Assembly (NCBI RefSeq): GCF_006861795.1
Contig: NZ_VDGH01000001.1
Coordinates: 128,117-192,116 of the forward strand
Origin: Psychrobacillus lasiicapitis
GTDB lineage: Bacteria; Bacillota; Bacilli; Bacillales_A; Planococcaceae
Direction: 5' to 3'
Length of the DNA stretch: 64,000 nt
The translations under genes were made by a program, and so were the position numbers. Every line of letters starts with the position of its first letter. The first letter of the stretch is position 1. Shown one piece after another: positions 56,935-64,000 of this stretch. The notes beneath the pieces were generated by a model. The model was not told the DNA's origin and made no database searches. It was given only the letters and a program-made list of their open reading frames with translations.

Positions 56935-59900
56935 TTAATGTACTGACGATAATTGCAATAAAATCGTATGTCCTGCTACTTTTATTTCTGTTCCCTCACT
57001 TATGTCCTCTTTTATCAGTAAATGACGCATCAACAAATTTTGTTGCAACATTTGCTTATATTTCTCAAATACAGTCTGAAGTTCTTTATCTGCTTTTACT
57101 GTTATATCAACACGTAAATCAATAGGAAGGTTCAATTGTTTCCTATACGCTTGTATTGCTCGGATTAGTTCGCGAGCCATTCCTTCTTGTAAAAGTTCTT
57201 CGGTTAAAGAAATATTTAAAGTAACGGTGTACACTCCATTTGATGCGGAAGCATATCCATCCCTCACGATTTTTTCAATCTGTACATCTTCTAATGCTAT
57301 ATTAATTCTTTCGAATTCAATGAAACCGACTTTCGTAAATCGTTGTACTTGCGTTTCACTTAATGATTGAAGCCATGCATTAATGGAATTTGACTGTTTG
57401 CCAAACTTTGCTCCGGCTTTTTTGAAATCGAGTTTTACTTTGGTAGAAACAAACTTCCCTTCATTGTCTATCAACTCAAATTGCTTAACATTTAACTCAT
57501 CTTTTATAATATCTTCGTATAAATTCCAATTAATATCATTATTTGAACTCATAAGAGAGAGGCCACCTAATGGTTGTTTTACCTTTAAGGAAGTACTATT
57601 TCTTACACTTCTTCCTAACTCAACTACTTGTAAGACAGCAGCCATTTCTTTTTCTAGCTTTTCATTTATTAATTGTCCATCTGCTTTAGGGAAATTGGAT
57701 AAATGAACACTTTCACCCGTCAAATTCCTATACACATCTTCCGCCACAAAAGGAGTTAGTGGCGCTAACAACTGGCTAGTTTTGGTTAATACTTCGTTTA
57801 GCGTTTTATATGCAGCTGCCTTTTCTGGGTTCATACCACTAGACCAAAATCTTTCTCTTGATCGTCTTACATACCAATTACTTACTTGCTCTAACAAATT
57901 TGCAATTTCTCTTGCAGCGCTTGTAAATTGATAATCATCTAAACTAGTTCTCACCGCTTTAATCGTGCTATGCAAACGTGATAATATCCAGTCGTCCAAC
58001 TTATTTTTCTTCATTTTAACTTCCGCTTTAGGGCTGTAATTATCTAAATTCGTATACAAGGAATAAAAACTAAACACATTATCGAAAGTATCGATTAGTT
58101 TAGATTTCGCTTCTTGCACGATCCGTTCTGAAAAACGTTTCGTATTCCAAGGTGCACTGTCTACTAATAAAGACCAGCGTAATGCATCTGCTCCATACTT
58201 TTGTATTAACTCCACAGGATCCAATGCATTTCCTTTACTCTTAGACATTTTTTGCCCATTTTCATCCAATATATGTCCCGTCGATAGTACTCGTTTATAG
58301 GGCGCTTTTCCTGTAAATAGAGTGGATACGGCAAGCAAGCTATAAAACCATCCACGTGTTTGATCAATTCCTTCTATTACTACATCTGCCGGAAATTGTT
58401 TTTCAAATAGCTCTTTATTTTCAAATGGAAAATGGTATTGAGCAAATGGCATAGAACCACTATCAAACCAGACATCGATGACTTCAGGCGTTCTAATCAT
58501 TGTCCCACCACAATTGGAACACCAAAGCTTCACTTGATCGACATAAGGTTTATGCAGTTCGATATCATCTAAAGGGTCAAGCGAAAACAGCTTTAAATCT
58601 TCTATACTTTTTGGCGCATATTCATGATTACACGCTTCACATTCCCAAACATTAAGCGGAGTTCCCCAATAACGTTTTCTGCTAATATTCCAATCAACCA
58701 TTTGCTCTAAAAAATTGCCGAATCTTCCGTGCTTTATATGATCTGGGTACCAGGTGACTTGTTCATTGTTTTGGATGAACTGTTCTTTCAAGGCAGTTGT
58801 TTGGATAAACCAGCTTTCATTTGCATAATACAAAAGGGGGGAATCGCAACGCCAGCAATGAGGGTAGCTATGTTCGTACTTTTCTTTGCTGAAAAGTAAA
58901 CCTTTCGCAGCTAGGTAACGAACAATATCTACATCGCAATCCTTTACAAACCGACCTCCAAAACCGATCACTTCCGGCGCATACTTTCCTTTTTCATCCA
59001 CTACGTTGACAAAAGATAATCCATTTTCTTTTACTACTTTATAGTCATCTTCCCCATAAGCAGGCGCAATATGAACAATCCCTGTTCCACTCTCTGCAGA
59101 CACATAGTCAGCAGTCACTACTTTATGTCCGGTTTCTACTTTTACAAAATCAAATAATGGTGTATATGGAATATCTTTCAATTCTTCGCCGAGATGTACA
59201 GAAAGTATTTCATGTTCTTCCTTTAATACCGAACTAGCCAATGCTTCTGCTACTATGAAGATGTCTTGCCCTTGTTTAGCTCGAACATATTTCAACGAAG
59301 GATGAACTGCTAGTGCTACATTTGCTGGTAAAGTCCAAGGTGTTGTCGTCCATCCAAGAAAATATTCATTATCCCGACCCTCTATTTTAAATTTAGCTGT
59401 TGCCGATAAATCTTTTACCATTTTATAACCTTGTGACACTTCATGCGAGCTGAGGGAAGTTTGACAGCTAGGACAGTAAGGCGAAACTCTATGACCTTTA
59501 TGAAGCAATCCTTTTTCGTGAATAGTACCGAGTATATTCCATTCACTTTCTATATAAGCATTGCTTAACGTCAAATAGGGATCATCCATATCCACCCAAT
59601 AACCAAGACTTTCTGTAAACTCTCTCCATTGTTTTTCATAAACAAAAACACTTTCTTTACATTTTTGAATGAATGCCTCTACTCCATACTTTTCGATATC
59701 GCCTTTACCGGAAATCCCTAATTGCTTTTCGACTCCGAGCTCGACCGGTAAACCATGTGTATCCCAACCAGCTTTGCGCACTACTTGATGTCCAGTCATG
59801 GTTTTATATCTTGCAACGACATCTTTGATTGTACGTCCTAATGCATGACCGACGTGCGGCAAGCCATTGGCAGTTGGCGGGCCTTCATAAAATACAAAAG

Positions 59901-60015
59901 AAGGGCTCCCCTCTCTATTTTCCACCGATTTTTGAAAAGTTTCATTTTGCTGCCAATGTCGTCGTACACGTTCTTCTCGCCTTAAAGCAGTTTCTTTTTC
60001 ATTTTCCTTCACCAT
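56935..60015 (-). CDS. ileS: Isoleucyl-tRNA synthetase, type 2
   Basis: Charges tRNA-Ile; 1026 aa, class I. The HIGH motif reads HVGH (54-57) in [20 protein letters not shown] and the second signature is KMSKSKGN (near 590). An editing domain lies between ([19 protein letters not shown]), with CxxC zinc-type pairs CPSC, CWRC and CEAC, CSNC. The length and the early [10 protein letters not shown] match the eukaryote-like IleRS2 group, not the ~920-residue type 1 of B. subtilis; IleRS2 enzymes are generally insensitive to mupirocin (family knowledge). ATG at 60015 follows AGGAGTGATACCAA. The leader holds an isoleucine T-box plus copy 2 of the structured element. Confidence 0.93.
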   Translation of the reverse strand: MVKENEKETALRREERVRRHWQQNETFQKSVENREGSPSFVFYEGPPTANGLPHVGHALGRTIKDVVARYKTMTGHQVVRKAGWDTHGLPVELGVEKQLGISGKGDIEKYGVEAFIQKCKESVFVYEKQWREFTESLGYWVDMDDPYLTLSNAYIESEWNILGTIHEKGLLHKGHRVSPYCPSCQTSLSSHEVSQGYKMVKDLSATAKFKIEGRDNEYFLGWTTTPWTLPANVALAVHPSLKYVRAKQGQDIFIVAEALASSVLKEEHEILSVHLGEELKDIPYTPLFDFVKVETGHKVVTADYVSAESGTGIVHIAPAYGEDDYKVVKENGLSFVNVVDEKGKYAPEVIGFGGRFVKDCDVDIVRYLAAKGLLFSKEKYEHSYPHCWRCDSPLLYYANESWFIQTTALKEQFIQNNEQVTWYPDHIKHGRFGNFLEQMVDWNISRKRYWGTPLNVWECEACNHEYAPKSIEDLKLFSLDPLDDIELHKPYVDQVKLWCSNCGGTMIRTPEVIDVWFDSGSMPFAQYHFPFENKELFEKQFPADVVIEGIDQTRGWFYSLLAVSTLFTGKAPYKRVLSTGHILDENGQKMSKSKGNALDPVELIQKYGADALRWSLLVDSAPWNTKRFSERIVQEAKSKLIDTFDNVFSFYSLYTNLDNYSPKAEVKMKKNKLDDWILSRLHSTIKAVRTSLDDYQFTSAAREIANLLEQVSNWYVRRSRERFWSSGMNPEKAAAYKTLNEVLTKTSQLLAPLTPFVAEDVYRNLTGESVHLSNFPKADGQLINEKLEKEMAAVLQVVELGRSVRNSTSLKVKQPLGGLSLMSSNNDINWNLYEDIIKDELNVKQFELIDNEGKFVSTKVKLDFKKAGAKFGKQSNSINAWLQSLSETQVQRFTKVGFIEFERINIALEDVQIEKIVRDGYASASNGVYTVTLNISLTEELLQEGMARELIRAIQAYRKQLNLPIDLRVDITVKADKELQTVFEKYKQMLQQNLLMRHLLIKEDISEGTEIKVAGHTILLQLSSVH

Positions 60016-60031
60016 TTGGTATCACTCCTAA

Positions 60032-60248
60032 TTTTGTCCCGCATTAACGGGCAGTAAGACTCCCAATTCAAGATTTTAAAAAAAGCGAAAAGATAAGTGG
60101 GAGATCAACTGCCCGTAAAAGCCCGATTGGTTCAACTAACAATCAGTGGGGGATGACGGGGACTAAAAGCGCGACGTCCATGTCGCGACGTCCCCACTAG
60201 CACATCCTATGCGTCGAAAAACCCCCACTGTTTGAAGTTTCACTTTAT
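60032..60248 (-). ncRNA. Structured dispersed element, copy 2 (between T-box and ileS)
   Basis: Read on the minus strand it begins ATAAAGTGAAACTTCAA and ends GTTAATGCGGGACAAAA, roughly 90% identical to copy 1 at 47545-47754. The same stems occur: CAGTGGGGG/CCCCCACTG, GGGGAC/GTCCCC, GCGAC/GTCGC and ACGGGCAGT/ACTGCCCGT. The arm inside the last stem differs: ATCTCCCA pairs with TTGGGAG here, while copy 1 has GCAC/GTGC. It ends four bases before the ileS AGGAG and starts 15 bases after the T-box terminator. Confidence 0.62.
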
Positions 60249-60262
60249 TAAATAAAACATAC

Positions 60263-60530
60263 AAAAAACCCGCCCCTGTAAAAAGGGACGGGTTTAACCG
60301 CGATACCACCCTAATTCTAATGCAAGATTTTCGTTCTGCAATAGCACTTAGCCACGTACGATCATACGCGTTCTTTTTAACGGTAGACACCCGGTCTCAC
60401 TTACTACACTTCAGCTCGACTTCTCAGAGAGGATTTTCATACATGAACGGAACACCGGATTTCAGCATACACCGGCTCTCTTTGGAACAGTTTCATCTAC
60501 TACTTTTTCTCATCAACGAATTTGTATGGT
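60263..60530 (-). ncRNA. Isoleucine T-box leader of ileS
   Basis: On the minus strand AGGGTGGTATCGCGG (60298-60312) is the T-box sequence, followed by a terminator AACCCGTCCCT...AGGGGCGGGTT and a T run at 60263-60268. The stem I region has GAGAGCCGGTG and GAAAATCCTCTC; ATC at 60432-60434 fits a tRNA-Ile specifier. Uncharged tRNA-Ile should relieve termination. The unusual part is the extra 217-base element between this terminator and ileS. Confidence 0.9.
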
Positions 60531-60544
60531 TTTATTATTGAAGA

Positions 60545-60573
60545 ATTTAACACAAGTCTAAATTGTTTGTCAA
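60545..60573 (-). promoter_or_regulatory. Sigma-A promoter of ileS
   Basis: On the minus strand TTGACA (60568-60573), exact 17-base spacer, TTAAAT (60545-60550), a few bases before the T-box transcript start. Confidence 0.8.
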
Positions 60574-60586
60574 CTTAGTATATGAT

Positions 60587-61141
60587 TTATTTTTTGTTTT
60601 GATAGTAAATTAGAAAATCCGTCCATTGATTATTTTCGAAGGAAAATTGTTCTCGTTTACATTCAAGGGTATATCCCGCTTTTTCGACTAATTTTTTCGA
60701 AGGTTCATTGTCTATGTTAATATGCAATTCAATTCGATGAAAATTTAGTTCAGTGAAGAAAACTTTAGATGCTGCTTTTACACTTTCTACAGCATATCCT
60801 TTTTTCCAAAACTGATTATGGATCGAATACCCCAACATTGCCCACTGATAATCCATTCTAAGAATAGTGATGAGCTCTACTTTTCCCACATTAGCCCCAT
60901 CTTCTTTTCTAAATACTCCTAAAATATACATTTCATCTTTGGCAGCTGCCTGGTGAAATCCTTCAATCCACTGGTTAAACCAATCTTTTGTAAAATTTGA
61001 CATATCAGTATATCCATCATCGTATTTGTATTGGGAAGGTAAACGATTGTTAAACCCCTCATACCAGTTTGAGTAATCTTCTTTTTGGAAAGACCTTATT
61101 ATTAGTCTTTCGGTTTCTATGAATAAATTTGTTTTTTCCAA
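60587..61141 (-). CDS. RimJ/RimL-type GNAT acetyltransferase
   Basis: A 184-residue acetyltransferase. It has LFIETERLIIRSFQKEDYSN at the start, MLGYSIHNQFWKKGYAVESV (acetyl-CoA loop) and LNFHRIELHINIDNEPSKKL VEKAGY at the end, the standard RimL-like pattern. Substrate unknown. ATG at 61141 follows GGGAGGGTAATACTTGG. It is divergent from the MerR gene and its upstream palindrome (61220-61234), which might influence it, although that promoter points the other way. Confidence 0.84.
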   Translation of the reverse strand: MEKTNLFIETERLIIRSFQKEDYSNWYEGFNNRLPSQYKYDDGYTDMSNFTKDWFNQWIEGFHQAAAKDEMYILGVFRKEDGANVGKVELITILRMDYQWAMLGYSIHNQFWKKGYAVESVKAASKVFFTELNFHRIELHINIDNEPSKKLVEKAGYTLECKREQFSFENNQWTDFLIYYQNKK

Positions 61142-61213
61142 GTATTACCCTCCCATTTTAAAAAAACATAATATTTATTTACTTCTAAAATATCATACTA
61201 CTCAATTAAGTAC

Positions 61214-61244
61214 TTGATTCTAACGTTACGTTAGGTTTTATAAT
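61214..61244 (+). promoter_or_regulatory. MerR-type promoter with 19-bp spacer and palindromic operator
   Basis: TTGATT (61214-61219), then a 19-base spacer holding the perfect palindrome CTAACGTTACGTTAG (61220-61234), then TATAAT (61239-61244). An overlong spacer with the operator inside is the hallmark of MerR-family activation by DNA twisting; the MerR gene starts 31 bases on. Confidence 0.82.
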
Positions 61245-61274
61245 GAGGATAGGAACAAGAAATGAGGGATAATT

Positions 61275-62027
61275 TTGTATTCAATCGGAAATTTAGCAAA
61301 ATTGAGCAACTCCACTGTAAGGACCCTTCGCTATTACGATGAAATAGGACTGTTAACTCCTTCTCAATTAAGTGAAGGTGGACATCGGTATTACGAGGAA
61401 CAGGACGTCATCAAATTGCAGTATATAAAGATATTGAAGGAAATAGGATTTAGTCTAATAACAATAAGAGAAATGTTAGAACATCAGCATTTAAGCCATA
61501 AAGATGCACTTACTATGCAATTAAAAGTATTAGAAATAGAGAAAGAACGTATCGAGGAACAATCTCGCTCTATTCGGTATTTACTTCAACTAAGTGAGTT
61601 TGAGGAACTTGCAAATTGGAAGGATGTTTTCGATCGAATTCCTATGAACCCCTCTTCTACCAATACGGAAGTGTATGAGCGTATTTGGAAGAACTATTTT
61701 TCAAAAGAGGAAGTTCAATTGTTTAAGGATTTACCTAAGATTGGAGACAATGACGAAACCATACAGGTCTATATTTCCTTAATAAATGATATTAGACAGA
61801 ATCTCAATATCGATATTACAAGTTCAAAAGCACAAGATTTGGCAAGCAGATATATTGAATTACTCGAAAAAGACTTTAAAGGGGATTTTCAACTAGCTGA
61901 AAAAGTTTGGAATAAGCAAAAAGAAGTGAAAGATGGTCTTGGTTTTTATCAATTTGATCCGGCTATTGTAGACTTTATAGAAAAGGCAATTGTACATTAC
62001 TTTACGGTTAATGCCAAAGGACAATAG
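61275..62027 (+). CDS. MerR-family transcription regulator
   Basis: A 250-residue activator. The N-terminal winged-helix domain reads MYSIGNLAKLSNSTVRTLRY YDEIGLLTPS, then GGHRYYEEQDVIKLQYIKIL KEIGFSL, followed by a long dimerisation helix (about 80-115). The C-terminal 130 residues resemble the TipAS-like effector domain. The start is a TTG at 61275 with GAGGG six bases before it. It almost certainly regulates its own promoter through the palindrome at 61220-61234, and its operon partner is the VC0807-type membrane protein. The effector (perhaps a drug) is unknown. Confidence 0.9.
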   Translation: MYSIGNLAKLSNSTVRTLRYYDEIGLLTPSQLSEGGHRYYEEQDVIKLQYIKILKEIGFSLITIREMLEHQHLSHKDALTMQLKVLEIEKERIEEQSRSIRYLLQLSEFEELANWKDVFDRIPMNPSSTNTEVYERIWKNYFSKEEVQLFKDLPKIGDNDETIQVYISLINDIRQNLNIDITSSKAQDLASRYIELLEKDFKGDFQLAEKVWNKQKEVKDGLGFYQFDPAIVDFIEKAIVHYFTVNAKGQ

Positions 62028-62028
62028 G

Positions 62029-62694
62029 ATGAAAATAAATTATATCTTAGTAGAGTTAATTGTATATTTAGGGCTACCATATGTCATTTGGACACATGGG
62101 AGAAGTTTTATCGGTGATTATTATGCGATGTTATTATCTACAATTCCAGCAATCGTCTACACTATTTATCGTTTTATGAAGGACCGCCAATTTAATATAG
62201 TTGGGGTTTTCATTATTTCTTCTCTTTTGTTTAGCTCCCTGCTTGATTTACTTGCTGGATCTGCTATTCAGATGCTATGGAATTCTGTCTTTCTGAGCTA
62301 TGGATTTACTTTAATTTATATTATTTCCATGTTGATTAAAAAACCGCTAGCCATATATCTTGCAGTAGAATTCATGCATCTGCAAGGATATCCGCGAGAT
62401 AAAAGTAAAAAACTATATTTCATAAAGGAGAATGTGAAATTATTTCAGTTGGTTACTGCCATTTTTGTTATTCGTGGGCTAGTCATGAACACCATTATGC
62501 TCTGGCTAATTATTAATCATGGTGCAGATGCGTTTATGCATTTAATAATCATTAGAAAAGCATTAGGTTTAGTATTTTCAGTTCTAATATTTATCGCGTT
62601 TTTATTTGCTGGGAATAAAACAATGCAAGTAATGAAGGAAAGGGACAGGGACTGGATAAAAAAGGTACCAGGTTCAAAAACAATTCAGAATTAA
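62029..62694 (+). CDS. VC0807-family multi-helix membrane protein
   Basis: A 221-residue integral membrane protein with six to seven helices, recognised by the family pattern AMLLSTIPAIVYTIYRFMKD, RQFNIVGVFIISSLLFS and IKKPLAIYLAVEFM. Function unknown; when controlled by a MerR regulator it is plausibly involved in resistance or transport. The ATG at 62029 follows AAAGGACAATAGG; the frame upstream (61990, 62011) overlaps the MerR gene. Its last codons lie in the inverted repeat at 62664-62710. Confidence 0.75.
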   Translation: MKINYILVELIVYLGLPYVIWTHGRSFIGDYYAMLLSTIPAIVYTIYRFMKDRQFNIVGVFIISSLLFSSLLDLLAGSAIQMLWNSVFLSYGFTLIYIISMLIKKPLAIYLAVEFMHLQGYPRDKSKKLYFIKENVKLFQLVTAIFVIRGLVMNTIMLWLIINHGADAFMHLIIIRKALGLVFSVLIFIAFLFAGNKTMQVMKERDRDWIKKVPGSKTIQN

Positions 62695-62710
62695 ATGAGA
62701 ACCTGGCACC
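62664..62710. repeat. REP-like inverted repeat spanning the VC0807 gene end
   Basis: GGTACCAGGTTC (62664-62675) and GAACCTGGCACC (62699-62710) are inverted copies with one mismatch, separated by 23 bases. It resembles short palindromic GGTACCAGG-type repeats spread in Bacillus genomes, and serves here as a possible terminator. Confidence 0.5.
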
Positions 62711-62721
62711 CAAACGAAAAT

Positions 62722-64000
62722 TTAACTAGTTTGCTCTAAGCATTGATAAACGGACATCATATCTCGTTTATTTAATTCACGAATACGATAGAAGATCGGA
62801 ATATCTGCGACTGCTTTTGTATAGAAGTCAGCAGCAACGACGTCACTTACTTTTCCAGTGAGCCATGTTTCGACAGGGATGCCTTCGACCACTTCCTGAA
62901 GTCCTTCCTCATTGATGCCGCTTGCATTACAGCTTACGCAGGGTATCGTTAATTTAAATACGCCATCATGGAGGTTTTCTTCTGTGATGGCTTTCTTCCC
63001 TTTACAAAATGGACAGGGCTGGCTTTTTTTAATTTTATTAATTTGGGTAACTAATTTTTTATATCCAAACGCTTCATACACATAGGTCAGTTTCTTGTAT
63101 TTTCCATTGGTGAAATACTGATCTATGATTGTTTCTCTTGTTTCATTGATGGTAGGAAAATCGCAGATGGTCACTTGGTTATGTTTACTGATGGATTCGA
63201 TATTGTCTTTGATTGAGTCCCAGAATGGCAAGACATTTTGTAAAACCATTTCATAGCCTGTAAAACTTGCTAGCTCTAGCTCCAGTATTTTCAAGGCGAC
63301 TTGTGTTTCCCTAGGAAGTAGAGAGACGTCTTCCGTTAATACCATATCTCCGCCAACTATGGATTTCACTTTTTCTAGTTCAGGTAAGTTCCCTACTGTT
63401 TTTATCACTTCATCAAGTGGTTGCTGAATAATCTCTCGGATATCCGTGTCACCAAATGGGAGTTTTTTATGATGGTTTAACACGGTGCCATGACAAATCG
63501 GACAGGTGATTTTTTCTTTAGAATCTTTCATTTGCTCTTTAATCATGGATTTTGAAATGACCATATACATGCCAAGGATCGTATTAAAGCCTACCCACGT
63601 TCTACGCGCCTTGCCTTTCTTGTCATAAAAAGACTTTTCAAAATACCCATACCAAAACGTATGCTTTTCATCCTCCGACATTTCATTGTAGCTTTTTGTC
63701 AGATCATGACCGAGCTCATTTTTTAATTCTTCAAATACAAATTCTAACTTAGAGTATTGATAATATTTTAATACTTCCATGACTTCCGGATATAATAATC
63801 CATCCCAGAAGGGAACATTTTTGTCCTGTATCACAAGCTCTTTATCAAATATTTCAATCACAAGACGTCCCGAGCAAGATGGGCAATGATTGTCCGTAGT
63901 AAAGAAATCAAAGCTTTTCGTATCTTTATTCGTCGGATGCAATGCTACGATATGATTGACCAGACCGCCAATTTCATAAAGAAAACTATATTGGCTATAT
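62722..64000 (-). CDS. UvrA-like protein with degenerate ATPase signatures (5' end outside window)
   Basis: C-terminal part of a larger protein, open to the window end (a TTG at 63942 is internal). Residues counted from it: CPSC (20-23) followed by DKELVIQDKN, then CPICHG (146-151), as in the zinc and signature region of UvrA; later CPFCKG (309-314) and CVSC (334-337) with EGLQEVVEGIPVETWLTGKV, the UvrA second zinc module. But the ABC signature LSGGE reads LPRET (208-212), the expected Walker B (VLDEP) reads VLQNV, and the protein stops shortly after the second zinc module with no second signature. It is thus a UvrA-derived protein unlikely to hydrolyse ATP at these sites; role unknown. Confidence 0.72.
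   Translation of the reverse strand, partial: YSQYSFLYEIGGLVNHIVALHPTNKDTKSFDFFTTDNHCPSCSGRLVIEIFDKELVIQDKNVPFWDGLLYPEVMEVLKYYQYSKLEFVFEELKNELGHDLTKSYNEMSEDEKHTFWYGYFEKSFYDKKGKARRTWVGFNTILGMYMVISKSMIKEQMKDSKEKITCPICHGTVLNHHKKLPFGDTDIREIIQQPLDEVIKTVGNLPELEKVKSIVGGDMVLTEDVSLLPRETQVALKILELELASFTGYEMVLQNVLPFWDSIKDNIESISKHNQVTICDFPTINETRETIIDQYFTNGKYKKLTYVYEAFGYKKLVTQINKIKKSQPCPFCKGKKAITEENLHDGVFKLTIPCVSCNASGINEEGLQEVVEGIPVETWLTGKVSDVVAADFYTKAVADIPIFYRIRELNKRDMMSVYQCLEQTS

Noticed and set aside
60163-60541. Two open frames (60163-60390 minus, 60320-60541 plus).
   Set aside because: They run through the structured element and the ileS T-box, so they are not genes.

Overview
The window is about 64 kb of low-GC DNA from an endospore-forming member of the Bacillales. 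Two GerA-type germinant receptor operons, CotX/CotV-type coat proteins, BclA/BclB-like exosporium proteins, T-box leaders and AGGAGG-type ribosome binding sites all point there. Gene content (a type 2 isoleucyl-tRNA synthetase, a trp operon that starts at trpD, Planococcaceae-like small proteins) makes a Psychrobacillus/Lysinibacillus-like organism my best guess; that placement is inference, not proof. No rRNA, tRNA, CRISPR array or intact insertion sequence was seen.

Layout: 0-4 kb is topoisomerase IV (parE end, parC). 4-9.3 kb is mostly surface and spore biology: two short exosporium-type proteins sharing a near-identical leader, a copper CopC/CopD pair, small basic and acidic proteins and two CotX-family coat proteins. 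9.2-10.9 kb is a decayed region with fragments of old genes. 10.9-17.7 kb holds a voltage-gated K+ channel coupled to a 33-residue zinc-finger-like peptide, a CycA-like permease, an RNase J paralogue with a small 4Fe-4S protein, a 21-bp-periodic repeat array and a citrate-type transporter. 17.9-21.7 kb is ger operon 1 (A-B-C). 21.7-33.3 kb is accessory: nucleoside hydrolase, acetyltransferases, a membrane-anchored GAF-like protein, a solitary tyrosine recombinase beside a perfect 16-bp inverted repeat, an amidohydrolase/BrnQ pair with an atypical enhancer-binding regulator, and a streptomycin-kinase-like protein.

33.5-41 kb holds a SulP transporter with a UspA partner, then ger operon 2 on the minus strand (A-C-D-B-B, two tandem B subunits). 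41-51 kb is housekeeping and small accessory genes: YitT, a DUF4097 protein, PlsC, a CynX-type exporter with an XRE-cupin regulator, a kinase-fold protein, a short haem-oxidase-like protein, a TPR protein and a nitronate monooxygenase. 51-56 kb is trpDCFBA behind a tryptophan T-box, without trpE or trpG. 56-60.6 kb is a PPP phosphatase and ileS behind an isoleucine T-box. The rest is a MerR regulator with a textbook 19-bp-spacer promoter, a VC0807-type membrane protein, and a UvrA-like protein cut by the window end.

The most intriguing signal is a roughly 210-nt, strongly structured element present twice (47545-47754 and, inverted, 60032-60248). In both places it has the same orientation relative to the downstream gene and ends just before the ribosome binding site. 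At ileS it lies between the T-box terminator and the start codon.
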